A stretch of 64,000 bases of DNA from Georhizobium profundi (GCF_003952725.1 NZ_CP032509.1:1512001-1576000); one strand, 5' to 3'; positions 44,265 through 53,197 are shown, counted from the stretch's first letter. Made by a program: numbers and translations. The notes: a model not told the origin generated them from the letters alone.

Positions 44265-45290
44265 TCAGTCGGCTTCGTAGACCAGTTCGCGCTCTTCGCG
44301 TGGCGGCAGGAATTCGCGCGAGAAGACCTGGTCGACGGCCGGGGTTGCGGTTAGCCCGTAGCCTTCGACCACGATGTCGATGGCCCGTGCGAGACGCTCG
44401 TCATCGACATCGCCGAGACCAATTTCGGCCGCTTCTTCCGATGCCATCAGCCGCTCATAGGCGAAGTTCAGGCGCTGGCGCTCGATCTCGGCGTTGACGA
44501 GGTTGTCGTAATTGACGACGGCTTCCATCGCCGTGTCCTGATCAACGCCGATTTCGATCGACGCCTTGTTCACCGCACGGACGAGGCCTGCCACTGCATC
44601 TGGATTTTCGTCGAGCAGTCGCTGCGACACCATCAGGCCGTTGGAATAGAGATCCATGCCGTAGTCGCCGAACTGCCACCAGTCGTAGTCGGCTTCCGGA
44701 TCCTGGCGGTTTGCGAGCAGATTGAAGTAGCTGGTGATGTTGAAGACCAGCGCACCGTCGATCTCGTCCCGGATCAGCATCGGTTCCTGGAGGTTCGGCG
44801 CCATGTTCGAAATCTCGATGGCTTCCATGTCGAGATCGTTCGTGCGGGCGAAGACGGGCAGGAGGCGCGTGGTCGGCGTGCCTTGTGCGCCGCCGAGCGT
44901 GCGCCCCTGGAAATCCTCGATCGAGGTGATGCCGCTTTCCTTCTTCGTCACGATGGCGAAGGGCGGCTGGTTCCACATCATGTAGACCATGACCGGCGCG
45001 TCGTCCGGCCGTTCGGAGGCGTTCTGGATGATGGCGTTGATATCGCCGAAACCGGCATCATAGGCTCCGCCCATGATGCGCGTGACGGTCGCGCCTGAGC
45101 CTTCGCCCTGGTCGATGATGACGTTGAGGCCTTCCTCTTCGAAATAGCCCTTATCCTTCGCAACGAAAAACGCAGCGTCGGAGCCCTGGGTCTTCCAGCC
45201 GAGCGTGAAGCGGATATCGGTCAAGTCTTGTGCCAGCGCGGACGAGGCAAGCAGCGTGGTCACCAGCGTTGCGGTCAGAAAGGTCTTCAT
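44265..45290 (-). CDS. ABC transporter substrate-binding protein, NMT1/SsuA type
   Basis: 341 residues with a signal peptide ending ALA at residue 20, before QDLTDIRFTLGWKTQGSDAA. The fold follows NMT1/THI5/SsuA-like proteins: FFVAKDKGYFEEEGLNVIID, GGAYDAGFGDINAII and DFQGRTLGGAQGTPT. This family brings in pyrimidine precursors, sulfonates, taurine, nitrate or similar compounds. The sequence does not fix the ligand. It is preceded by a 48-bp gap after the permease gene. Confidence 0.88.
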   Translation of the reverse strand: MKTFLTATLVTTLLASSALAQDLTDIRFTLGWKTQGSDAAFFVAKDKGYFEEEGLNVIIDQGEGSGATVTRIMGGAYDAGFGDINAIIQNASERPDDAPVMVYMMWNQPPFAIVTKKESGITSIEDFQGRTLGGAQGTPTTRLLPVFARTNDLDMEAIEISNMAPNLQEPMLIRDEIDGALVFNITSYFNLLANRQDPEADYDWWQFGDYGMDLYSNGLMVSQRLLDENPDAVAGLVRAVNKASIEIGVDQDTAMEAVVNYDNLVNAEIERQRLNFAYERLMASEEAAEIGLGDVDDERLARAIDIVVEGYGLTATPAVDQVFSREFLPPREERELVYEAD

Positions 45291-45338
45291 GGCAGTTCCC
45301 CTGTGTTGTGGTGTTCGGCTTATGGTTGGTCGTTGGGT

Positions 45339-46109
45339 TCAGGTGGCGATTTCGTTCTTGCGGGTCGCCCAGCCGATGACCCGGCCCTCGATCGCAGAGA
45401 AGATCGCGTAGAGCGTCACGCCCATGCCTGCGAGAATGAACAGGCCGGCAAAGACGAGCGGGACATCGAAGTTGGAGGAGGCCGACATCATCACATTGCC
45501 GATGCCGCGGTTCGACGCGACGGTTTCGGACAACACGGTGCCGACGAAGGCGTAGGTGATGGCCACTTTCAGCGCAGCAAAGAAGAAGGGCATGGTGCGC
45601 GGCAGGCCGACATTCCAGAGAATGTCGAACTTGCTGGCGCCGAGCGCTTTCAGCGTGTCCTCCTGCTCCGGCTCGGTCGTGGCGAGGCCGGTCGCGATGT
45701 TCACGACGATCGGGAAGAAGCAGATGACGATGGCGGTGAGGATGGCAGGGACGGTGCCCGAGCCGAACCAGAGCACGAAGATCGGGACGACGGCGACCTT
45801 CGGGATCGACGAAAAGCCAATTAGCAGCGGGTAGGCGGTGTCGTAGGCCGTACGCGATACCCCGATCACCGAGCCAATGATGACGCCGACGGAAACACCG
45901 CAGGCAAAGCCCACCATGGTCGTCATCAGCGTCTGCACGATATGCGGCCACAACACGTTGATGCGGGTGAAGAGCGTGGTGAAGACTTGCGACGGGCGCG
46001 GCAGCACGAGATCCGACACGCCGAGCAGGATGCACAATGCTTCCCAGGTGACGAAGAACGCGACAATGAGCGCGCCGGCCGCAATGCGGCGTTTGAACTG
46101 CTCGTTCAT
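45339..46109 (-). CDS. ABC transporter permease, SsuC/TauC/NMT1 type
   Basis: 256 residues with about six hydrophobic segments. The EAA-like loop EDTLKALGASKFDILWNVGL is where the ATPase docks. GTVLSETVASNRGIGNVMM is typical of SsuC/TauC-type permeases. It overlaps the ATPase gene by ATGA. Inner membrane. Confidence 0.9.
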   Translation of the reverse strand: MNEQFKRRIAAGALIVAFFVTWEALCILLGVSDLVLPRPSQVFTTLFTRINVLWPHIVQTLMTTMVGFACGVSVGVIIGSVIGVSRTAYDTAYPLLIGFSSIPKVAVVPIFVLWFGSGTVPAILTAIVICFFPIVVNIATGLATTEPEQEDTLKALGASKFDILWNVGLPRTMPFFFAALKVAITYAFVGTVLSETVASNRGIGNVMMSASSNFDVPLVFAGLFILAGMGVTLYAIFSAIEGRVIGWATRKNEIAT

Positions 46110-46996
46110 GGGCGCACCTCGCTGGTGGCGGTGTTTCCGCTGCGCGCTTCGACGATCAGTCCGCGCAGTCGCTGGTTGAGCTCGACGAAACCCGGTTCGA
46201 ACGTCATCTCGACCGTGCGCGGACGAGGGAAGGTGACGGCGCTGTCGTCAAGGATGCGACCCGGTCGGGCGCTCATGACGCAGATGCGCTCTGCGAGATA
46301 GCCGGCTTCCTTGAGGTCATGGGTGACGAGCAGCACCGTGGGTTTCAGCTTCAGCCACAGGTCCTGCAGCGTGCTCCACAGTTCCTCACGGGTGAATTGG
46401 TCGAGCGCCCCGAAGGGTTCGTCGAGGAGCAGGAGGCGGGGTTCATGCACGAGGGCGCGGCAAAGATTAGCGCGCTGCAGCATGCCCCCTGACAATTGCC
46501 AGGGATAATGGTTGGCAAACCCCTTGAGCCCGACTTCCTCGAGCAGGGCATGAACACGGTCGCGGAACTCTGTCTTCCGCTTGGCGCGGAATTCATGACG
46601 GAACGGCCGCACGATCTTGAGTGGCATCATCACGTTCTTCTCGATCGTGAGCCATGGCAGCAATGTGGGGTTCTGGAACGCCATTCCGATCCGCAAAGCC
46701 TTGGCTTCGACTTCCCTGCCGCCGACGAAGACCGCTCCGGTCGTCGGTCTGATCAGGCCGGCGGCGAGCTTGAGGATCGTGGATTTGCCGCAGCCGGAAG
46801 GGCCGACGAGGGCGAGAAACTCGCCATCGCCGATCTTGAGCGACGTCTCGGAAAGCGCCGGAACCTGATTGTCGCCCCGTCCGAACGTCACGGTCGCCTG
46901 GGAAAGCTCCACAGCCGGCGTTCGGATATGCCGCTGCGCTGCTGCGGCGATCTGCGAGCCAGCCGGGGGAGGGGTCAATTTGTGCATACTGTTCAT
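46106..46996 (-). CDS. ABC transporter ATP-binding protein, SsuB/TauB type
   Basis: 296 residues. Walker A GPSGCGKS, Q-loop AFQNPTLLPW, signature LSGGMLQRANLCRAL, Walker B LLLLDEPFGALD and the switch histidine in VTHDLKEAG are intact. It opens the importer-enzyme operon. The start is uncertain: ATG 46996 and ATG 46987 are in frame and TTG 47014 is possible; none has a clear ribosome site, and an inverted repeat overlaps this region. Confidence 0.9.
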   Translation of the reverse strand: MNSMHKLTPPPAGSQIAAAAQRHIRTPAVELSQATVTFGRGDNQVPALSETSLKIGDGEFLALVGPSGCGKSTILKLAAGLIRPTTGAVFVGGREVEAKALRIGMAFQNPTLLPWLTIEKNVMMPLKIVRPFRHEFRAKRKTEFRDRVHALLEEVGLKGFANHYPWQLSGGMLQRANLCRALVHEPRLLLLDEPFGALDQFTREELWSTLQDLWLKLKPTVLLVTHDLKEAGYLAERICVMSARPGRILDDSAVTFPRPRTVEMTFEPGFVELNQRLRGLIVEARSGNTATSEVRP

Positions 46997-47013
46997 AACA
47001 GAGAGTGTATGCA
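46983..47013. promoter_or_regulatory. TGCATAC-N17-GTATGCA inverted repeat, candidate operator
   Basis: A perfect 7-bp dyad with a 17-bp spacer overlaps the start region of the ATPase gene and faces the divergent GntR/FCD regulator gene. Related TGCATA-type palindromes lie before the second amidohydrolase gene (48510-48526). It is a candidate site of that regulator. Confidence 0.4.
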
Positions 47014-47245
47014 ATCGTGATGCCAGTTTCTCGTGGATCGGAGAAGGGCAGTGTTTTCAATGGTCCACGAGAAATCGGCGGAACGACGACGCGGCGAGCA
47101 ATCGATCGATTGCCGTTGCTGCACACGAATTGAGCAAAGCGTTGGCTGCAAATTGAGCGGCGAACTGCATGCGCACAGCACTCTCCTTGATTGATAAAGA
47201 CACCCGCTGCCGTTAATCACTCTGTCGCTGGGATGGAGAACTTCT

Positions 47246-48004
47246 GTGGTTCGAGAAGACAAGGCGCCGGGTTCCCCCGTTTCGCGCGATGGTCTGGGTG
47301 ACAAGGCGGGCATGATCTGTCGTGCAATCCGCCGCGCCATTGTGGAGCAGGCGCTCCGGCCAGGCGATCGGCTGCCGGAAGATGCGCTTGGCGAGCGCTT
47401 CGGGGTGAGCCGAACGATTGCTCGCCATGCCCTCGGGCAACTCGGGGCAGAAGGTCTGGTCGACCTGCGGCGCAACCGCATCGCGGTGGTCGCCACGCCC
47501 TCGATGGAAGAGGCGCGCGACACGTTCGACATCCGCATCGAACTGGAAGGCCTGGTGGTGAAGGCGCTTGCCGGCCGGCTCGACAAGAAACAGATCGCTC
47601 GGCTGCGCGAGCATGTGGAGGCGGAGCAGGCGGCGCGGCAGGGCAGTGAGGCAACCTCGATCAGGCTTGCGACCGAGTTTCATGTGCTGCTTGCCGAAAT
47701 GACCGGAAAGCCGATCCTCACGCGCTACGTCAACGAGGTCTCATACAGATGCGGCCTTACGCTCTCCGCTTTCGGCCGGCCGCACTCGTCGGAATGTGCC
47801 GTCAACGAGCACAGCGTGTTGATCGACGCTCTTGCTGAAGGAGATGTTCAGGAAGCCATGCGGCTGATGCGTGAGCATCTCGAGCAGGTGGCCGATCGCG
47901 CGCTGCTAGTCGCACCGGACGCGCGCAATCGCGAGCTCATGGATATTCTTGCACCTTATGCGGAAGAGGTTGCTTCGCGATCGAAGCGTCCGCGCAAGGC
48001 TTAA
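47246..48004 (+). CDS. GntR-family (FCD) transcription regulator (GTG start)
   Basis: 252 residues. A winged helix occupies about residues 20-85 (ICRAIRRAIVEQALRPGDRL, EDALGERFGVSRTIARHALG), and an all-helical FCD ligand-binding domain follows (ARDTFDIRIELEGLVVKALA; FHVLLAEMTGKPILTRYVNE; ALAEGDVQEAMRLMREHLEQ). Histidines and aspartates that bind metal in FCD domains are present. GTG at 47246 has GGATGGAGAAC upstream. It lies between the importer operon and the second amidohydrolase, so it likely controls both. Confidence 0.9.
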   Translation: MVREDKAPGSPVSRDGLGDKAGMICRAIRRAIVEQALRPGDRLPEDALGERFGVSRTIARHALGQLGAEGLVDLRRNRIAVVATPSMEEARDTFDIRIELEGLVVKALAGRLDKKQIARLREHVEAEQAARQGSEATSIRLATEFHVLLAEMTGKPILTRYVNEVSYRCGLTLSAFGRPHSSECAVNEHSVLIDALAEGDVQEAMRLMREHLEQVADRALLVAPDARNRELMDILAPYAEEVASRSKRPRKA

Positions 48005-48019
48005 GTCTTGCCGGCAGCC

Positions 48020-48448
48020 TCAGCTGCGGGAAACTGAAGGATCGAGGATCCATTCGGCGCTGTCGTTCCAGACATCCATCTTCACGATCTTGCCGTTGCG
48101 AACGACGAACCGGTCAACGTAGCGGTTGTCCTTGAAGGGCGTCCCATCAGGCCATTCGCCGTACAATGTACCGATGCTGTAGACGACAGTCTCACCGTCG
48201 CCCGGTGCGACGTCGAACCGATCCATCTTCTTCTTCACCCAGTTGTAGCGGGCGGCGTTAAACGCCGTGGGACCGCGCGGATGGTCGAAATCGCGCCCAC
48301 CGGTGAAGGTCACGACGAATTCCGGCGCGACGAAAGCGGCGGCGCCTTCCGGATCCGGGATCATCGATGTCTCCAGATAGCGGCGCACGATCTCGGCATC
48401 GTCATGGATGCGATCGTCAGGGGCATTGGCCAGGGATTGGACAGACAT
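48020..48448 (-). CDS. SnoaL/NTF2-like small protein
   Basis: 142 residues with a cone-shaped NTF2-like pattern: DAEIVRRYLETSMIPDPEGA, FVAPEFVVTFTGG, DNRYVDRFVVRNGKIVKMDV and VWNDSAEWILDP. SnoaL-like proteins bind or convert small organic molecules. ATG at 48448 follows an AGGAGCGATC site. It is divergent from the second amidohydrolase and convergent with the GntR gene, suggesting a shared role in the same pathway. Confidence 0.82.
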   Translation of the reverse strand: MSVQSLANAPDDRIHDDAEIVRRYLETSMIPDPEGAAAFVAPEFVVTFTGGRDFDHPRGPTAFNAARYNWVKKKMDRFDVAPGDGETVVYSIGTLYGEWPDGTPFKDNRYVDRFVVRNGKIVKMDVWNDSAEWILDPSVSRS

Positions 48449-48509
48449 GATCGCTCCTTCGTTCGCTCGTGCGGTGTGTCGAGTATTCGGCTTGATTGAA
48501 TACATTTTG

Positions 48510-48526
48510 ATATGCATATTGCATGC
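48510..48526. promoter_or_regulatory. Palindrome cluster ATATGCATAT and GCATGC upstream of the second amidohydrolase
   Basis: A 10-bp perfect palindrome (48510-48519) and an adjacent GCATGC (48521-48526) sit in the 107-bp divergent region. They share the TGCATA core with the dyad at 46983-47013. Candidate GntR/FCD operator. Confidence 0.35.
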
Positions 48527-48555
48527 TATTCTTTCGCGCAAGTGAGCGGTCTTCA

Positions 48556-49821
48556 ATGCTTGATCTGGTTCTCCGCAACGGGCGGATACGCGGCCGCGCA
48601 GAGCCCGTGGACATTGGCATCCGTGGAGGGCTGATCGCGGAAATCCAGCCACGGATTTCGTCATCCGCACCGCATGAAGATCTTGGCGGAAGGCTGATCC
48701 TGCCGGGCTTCTGCGACACACATGTGCATCTGGACAAGGCGTGCCTCCTGAACCGCTGCGGCCATGACCATGGCGGACTGGCCGATGCCATCGCTGCCGT
48801 TTCCCGCCTCAAAGCCGATTTCACCTGCGAGGATGTCTACGCCCGCGGCGCACGATGCCTCGACCGCGCAATCACCCAAGGAACGAGCCACATGCGCACC
48901 CATGTGGAACTGGACCCGGCGGTCGGGCTTCGCAGTTTCGAGGCGATCCTAAGCCTGAAGCAGGATTATGCGTGGGCCATCGATCTCAACATCTGCGTGT
49001 TTCCGCAGGAAGGGCTGTTCAATCGTCCGGGCACGGAAGCGCTTCTGGTCTCAGCGCTCGAGCAGGGCGCCGACGTCCTCGGTGGCTGCCCCTATACCGA
49101 CACGCGTCCCGATGCTCATGTCGCACGCATCTTCGATCTGGCTCAACGCTTCGATGTCGATCTCGATTTCCACCTCGATTTCGATCTCGACCCCAGTTGG
49201 ATGCACCTCGACGCCGTCATGCGTGAAACGGAGCGACGCGGCTGGGGAGGGCGGGTTGCCGTGGGGCACGCGACGAAGCTTTCCGCGCTCTCCGCTGACG
49301 CCTTGGCGCAGATCGCAATACGCTTGGAGCAGTCGGGCGTTGCCGTGACCACTTTGCCGGCCACGGACCTCTATCTCATGGGCCGCACGCATGACGGGAA
49401 TGTGCCGCGCGGCGTGACGCCGGTCCACCGCCTTCAGGCGCAGGGCGTCACCTGCTCGATCGCCACCAACAATGTGCTGAACCCGTTCACACCTTTCGGC
49501 GATCTCTCGCTGCTGCGCATGGCGAACCTCTACGCCAATGTCTGCCACGCCGGCCCTTCGGACTTTGGCTCTGTGCTCGACCTTGTGACGGAAAGTCCTG
49601 CACGCTTAATGCGGCTTCCAAATTACGGGATCGCTAGGGGTGCCGCTGCCGACATGATTGTTGTCGATGCGCGAGACGAGGTCGAGGCCCTGGCGGCGCT
49701 TCCAGATCCGATCAAAGGCTACAAGCGCGGCCAGCCGACATTCGTGCGTGAACCGGCGCGCCTGCTCTCTCCTTCGCACGTCAAGCAGGCAGCGCTGCGG
49801 AAAGGCAGTTCCAGCTTCTGA
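48556..49821 (+). CDS. Cytosine-deaminase-like amidohydrolase with Asn at the usual metal-Asp position
   Basis: 421 residues. H56 and H58 (DTHVHLDKA), H206 (FHLDFDLDP) and H238 (VGHATKL) match the metal and substrate histidines of cytosine deaminase. The position of its metal-binding aspartate is N305 in SIATNNVLNPFTPFGD, where CodA has GHDDVFDPW. Either the family uses a different ligand or activity has changed. ATG at 48556 begins the conserved MLDLVLRNGR strand. It is divergent from the SnoaL-like gene. Probably deaminates or hydrolyses an N-heterocycle; a pterin-type substrate is possible but speculative. Confidence 0.85.
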   Translation: MLDLVLRNGRIRGRAEPVDIGIRGGLIAEIQPRISSSAPHEDLGGRLILPGFCDTHVHLDKACLLNRCGHDHGGLADAIAAVSRLKADFTCEDVYARGARCLDRAITQGTSHMRTHVELDPAVGLRSFEAILSLKQDYAWAIDLNICVFPQEGLFNRPGTEALLVSALEQGADVLGGCPYTDTRPDAHVARIFDLAQRFDVDLDFHLDFDLDPSWMHLDAVMRETERRGWGGRVAVGHATKLSALSADALAQIAIRLEQSGVAVTTLPATDLYLMGRTHDGNVPRGVTPVHRLQAQGVTCSIATNNVLNPFTPFGDLSLLRMANLYANVCHAGPSDFGSVLDLVTESPARLMRLPNYGIARGAAADMIVVDARDEVEALAALPDPIKGYKRGQPTFVREPARLLSPSHVKQAALRKGSSSF

Positions 49822-49908
49822 TAGGGCCGTCCAAAGGCTCGGCAGAACCCCGCTCGCACTTCCGTTCGCGTCACCGCCGTTCAAATGGCCTGCCGGCAGC
49901 TGGAAGTC

Positions 49909-50532
49909 TCAGGGATCTGTCTGCGGCCAGCCGGCCATCACGCGATCCACAATTCCCAGCAGCTTGGTCCGAGAGGCCCCGTCCTTAGCCAGGGTCGACA
50001 TGCCCTGAATGACAGCGAAGACGTGGCCCGCCAGTATCTCCGCATCGGAACCTGATGGAAGGATGCCCTCACGGATATCCCGCTCGATCCGGGCGCGCAG
50101 GGCCGCCTCGATGCTCCTGCGGATAGCGGCCAGCGACTCGCGCACGGCATCGGCTTCCGTCGAACTGCTGACGAGGGAACTGGCGAGAAGACAGCCGGGC
50201 GGCGCGTCGTCCCGCGTGTCACCGAGTGCTGCGGCGACGAGCAGGTCCCGGGCTGCATCATGGGCTGTGGGCGCCTCCGCAATTTTTTGCTCGATGGCAT
50301 CGAGGCCGCCCAGATAGAGCTGAACCGCCTCCAGGAAGAGGCGTCGCTTGTCCCCGAAAGCAGCATATAGGCTTGGCGGCATGATGCCCATGACACGGGT
50401 CAGGTCGGCGATCGAAGTGGCCTCATATCCATGGCGCCAGAAGAGGTGCATGGCGCTGTCAAGCGCCGCGTCCCTGTCGAAGGACAGCGGGCGACCAGCG
50501 CGTTTTGTCGTGGATGCGGCCGTTGATTTCAT
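49909..50532 (-). CDS. TetR/AcrR-family transcription regulator
   Basis: 207 residues from ATG 50532 (210 from GTG 50541). The N-terminal helix-turn-helix reads ALDSAMHLFWRHGYEATSIA, DLTRVMGIMPPSLYAAFGDK at about residues 20-60. The C-terminal part resembles the YfiR-type ligand domain (PPGCLLASSLVSSSTEADAV). It is divergent from the aldo/keto reductase and probably represses it. Confidence 0.88.
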   Translation of the reverse strand: MKSTAASTTKRAGRPLSFDRDAALDSAMHLFWRHGYEATSIADLTRVMGIMPPSLYAAFGDKRRLFLEAVQLYLGGLDAIEQKIAEAPTAHDAARDLLVAAALGDTRDDAPPGCLLASSLVSSSTEADAVRESLAAIRRSIEAALRARIERDIREGILPSGSDAEILAGHVFAVIQGMSTLAKDGASRTKLLGIVDRVMAGWPQTDP

Positions 50533-50551
50533 AAGGTTCACTGTAGAATGC

Positions 50552-50579
50552 TTGACCGACTATCTCAAGGCGGTTAGAG
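50552..50579 (+). promoter_or_regulatory. Promoter of the aldo/keto reductase with overlapping dyad
   Basis: TTGACC (50552) and TTAGAG (50574) with a 16-bp spacer form a plausible sigma-70 promoter. TGACCG-N12-CGGTTA (one mismatch) covers the same bases and is a candidate TetR-family operator, which would give repression by occlusion. Confidence 0.4.
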
Positions 50580-50611
50580 AGGTTTTGTAGCGATCACTAG
50601 GAAACCATCGT

Positions 50612-51718
50612 ATGTCTCTGGGTTCATATCGTCCGCTGGGTCGGTCAGGCCTTCTCGTAAGCCCGCTTTCACTGGGGACCATGACCTTTGGCATCGATCG
50701 ATGGGGCATGGAGCGTCCCGACGCAGAAGCTGTTTTCGATGCCTATGTCGAGGCGGGTGGAAACCTCATCGACACCGCCGACGTCTATGCCGGAGGCCGC
50801 AGCGAGGAAATGGTCGGCGAAATCATCGCGGATCGCGGGCTGCGCGACAGCCTCGTCGTTGCGACGAAATCCGGCTTTGCCAACGGCCGCGGCCCACATG
50901 TCGGTGGCAATGGCTCCAAGCACGTCCACGCCGCGCTTGAGGGATCGCTGCGCCGGCTTGAGACCGACTATGTCGACCTCTATTGGGTCCACATCTGGGA
51001 TACGGTGACGCCAGCGGAGGAACTTCTGGAGACGATGACGAACCTCGTGCGGGCAGGCAAGATCCGTTACTGGGGACTGTCCAACGCGCCTGCTTGGTAT
51101 GCCGCGAGAGTGGCGACGCTTGCGTCCGTCCACGCCATGCCTGGCCCCATCGCGCTGCAGTATTTCTATTCTCTCGTCAGCCGTGAGGTGGAGGCCGAGC
51201 ATCTGCCGCTTGCTCGGGCGATGGGCCTCGGCATGGTTCCCTGGAGCCCGCTTGCCTACGGCCTGCTCACGGGCAAGTATGATCGCGCTGCGGTCGAAGC
51301 GGGCGCGCCCCGTGCCGGAGGGCTGCCGAGCGATGCCGGGACCGGTGCTTCGCGTCCGGAAGGCGACAAGCGGCTGGATGGAAGCAATCCCTTCGGCGAT
51401 ACGCTGTTCACCGATCGCAACTGGGCCATCGTCGAAGCGCTTCGCGGTGTTGCCGATACGATCGGAGAGACGCCTGCGCGCGTGGCGCTGGCCTGGGTTC
51501 TGTCGAGACGCGGGGTCGATACGGCCCTGATGGGGGTGAGCCGCGTGTCTCAGGTTCACGACAACGTTGCTGCCACCGAGCTTCGGCTGCCGGCAGACCA
51601 GATCGCCATCCTCGACGAGGTCAGCAGCCCACAAACCGCGATGCTCTATGGGCTCTTCTCACCGCAGGCGCGCCAAAACTTCGTCTTCGGCGGAGCCTCC
51701 GTCGTCGATCGCGAATAA
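50612..51718 (+). CDS. Aldo/keto reductase
   Basis: 368 residues of the AKR family (NADPH-dependent reduction of aldehydes and ketones). The catalytic tetrad is visible: D in LIDTADVYAGGRSEEMVG, Y in the same block, K in VVATKSGF and H in WVHIWD. NADPH-binding region is near GVSRVSQVHDN at the C-terminus. It resembles the YajO/YhdN-like general reductases. It is divergent from a TetR regulator, which suggests induction by a reactive carbonyl or xenobiotic. Cytoplasmic. Confidence 0.88.
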   Translation: MSLGSYRPLGRSGLLVSPLSLGTMTFGIDRWGMERPDAEAVFDAYVEAGGNLIDTADVYAGGRSEEMVGEIIADRGLRDSLVVATKSGFANGRGPHVGGNGSKHVHAALEGSLRRLETDYVDLYWVHIWDTVTPAEELLETMTNLVRAGKIRYWGLSNAPAWYAARVATLASVHAMPGPIALQYFYSLVSREVEAEHLPLARAMGLGMVPWSPLAYGLLTGKYDRAAVEAGAPRAGGLPSDAGTGASRPEGDKRLDGSNPFGDTLFTDRNWAIVEALRGVADTIGETPARVALAWVLSRRGVDTALMGVSRVSQVHDNVAATELRLPADQIAILDEVSSPQTAMLYGLFSPQARQNFVFGGASVVDRE

Positions 51719-51792
51719 AACAGTAGGTTTCCAGCGCGTTTGACGAGGGCGCAGCCCAAGGCGGGGCCTTTGCTCAGTCAGTCTCGGGTCTC

Positions 51793-52776
51793 TCACGGCC
51801 AGATGAGGAAGACGTAGCCAGCGTAAAGCGCGAGCAGTACGCCCCCTTCCCATCTGCTGACGCGTCTGCTGGTGAAAGCAAACGCAAGGAGCAGGAAAGC
51901 CACGGCGATCATCACCAGATTATCGAAGGTGGCGATCTCACGCGGTACCGCGCCCGGAGCGATGAGAGCGGTGAAACCGCCGATGCCGAGAATATTGTAG
52001 ATGTTGGAGCCGACGATGTTGCCGAACGCGACATCGCCCTGTTTTTTCAGGCCCGCGACCACCGAGGTCACCATTTCGGGCATCGAAGTTCCCACTGCCA
52101 CGATCGTCAATCCGATGACGGTCTCGGAAATGCCAAAGCCCCGTGCAAGCGCAACGGCGCCCGATACGAGAAACGTGCCTCCGATGATCACGAGCGCCAA
52201 CCCTGCGATGGCGGTGGCGAGGGAAAAGCCGAGAGACCGGGCCGGGCGCACTTCAGTCGGAGTAAGGGCAGAACCTGCCTCCTGCCGCGCAGCACCTTTG
52301 TCGAATGCCGCTCCATGATCGGATGGGCCCGTGCTTTCCTGGCGAAACGCGATGTAGATATAGGCGCAAAGCGCAAGGATGAAGACCAGGCCCGCCAGTC
52401 TGCTCATCGGCATGAAGGCGGCGATACCCGCGAATACAAGCGTGGCTGCGACCATCGTCACGCCATCGCGCCGCAATGCGCGCGATTCAACCGCAATTGG
52501 CATCACGAGTGCTGCAACGCCCATGATCAGCAAGGTGTTTGCGATGTTCGAACCGACGATATTGCCGTACGCAATGCCGCTGGAGCCGGCAAGCCCGGCC
52601 TGAACCGAGGTGACGAGTTCGGGCATCGAAGTTCCGAAGCCAACGAGCGTCAGCCCGATGACGAGAGGCGAGACGCCAAGGCGCGTAGCCACGTTCACGG
52701 CACCGCCAACGAGGAGTTCGCCGCCAACCAACAGCAGAACAAGGCCTCCGAGCAGTGGGAGCCAGACCTCGAACAT
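51793..52776 (-). CDS. Calcium/sodium:cation antiporter (CaCA, YrbG-like)
   Basis: 327 residues with about ten hydrophobic segments and two inverted alpha repeats, each with the ion-binding motif: GFGTSMPELVTSVQAG and AVGTSMPEMVTSVVAG, followed by YGNIVGSNIANTLL and FGNIVGSNIYNILG. A charged linker lies near residues 150-175. It probably exports Ca2+ in exchange for Na+ or H+ at the inner membrane. Single gene. Confidence 0.92.
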   Translation of the reverse strand: MFEVWLPLLGGLVLLLVGGELLVGGAVNVATRLGVSPLVIGLTLVGFGTSMPELVTSVQAGLAGSSGIAYGNIVGSNIANTLLIMGVAALVMPIAVESRALRRDGVTMVAATLVFAGIAAFMPMSRLAGLVFILALCAYIYIAFRQESTGPSDHGAAFDKGAARQEAGSALTPTEVRPARSLGFSLATAIAGLALVIIGGTFLVSGAVALARGFGISETVIGLTIVAVGTSMPEMVTSVVAGLKKQGDVAFGNIVGSNIYNILGIGGFTALIAPGAVPREIATFDNLVMIAVAFLLLAFAFTSRRVSRWEGGVLLALYAGYVFLIWP

Positions 52777-53029
52777 GAATAGAACTCCTGATTAGAGCGC
52801 GGCCCGCTAGCGCGGTGCGACTGACGTGATGCCTGCGGTTCAGCATGAGCCGACATCGACCACGCTTCCGATCCGATGTAGCCGTGTTGTCGAAGTAAGC
52901 AAGAGCCAAGCACCGGCGCAATCGAGGCTGACAGCACGTTTTCCCGCGCCATCATCCGAACCCGTGCCCAGCTTGCGTTGAATAGCAGCGTGTCGCCGGG
53001 CACGTTCGTCGAAGCTTCCATGCCGATCG

Positions 53030-53197
53030 AAGAAATCCGCGCTTCGGGGCGCCGTGCACGGAACGCAAGCGCGTCTCGTCCGGAAAGATCAATTCGAAGC
53101 AATGGACCGCCAAGCGAGACGCCGTTGCTTTGAGATCGGCGAGCTGTCGCACGTAGTAACGCCCGTCCCGGCGCGTGAGGTAGGAAATCCGACCCAT
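53030..53197 (-). pseudogene. Decayed start of a tyrosine-recombinase (phage integrase) gene beside tRNA-Met
   Basis: From 53197 a frame reads MGRISYLTRRDGRYYVRQLA, much like the N-terminus of site-specific integrases. It then degrades; in another frame LGGPLLRIDLSGRDALAFRA resembles the next integrase strand-helix region. No catalytic domain is seen before 52777. It lies 91 bp downstream of the 3' end of a tRNA gene on the same strand, the usual place of integrases of elements using a tRNA attB. The 511-bp gap 52777-53287 shows no other gene. Confidence 0.4.
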
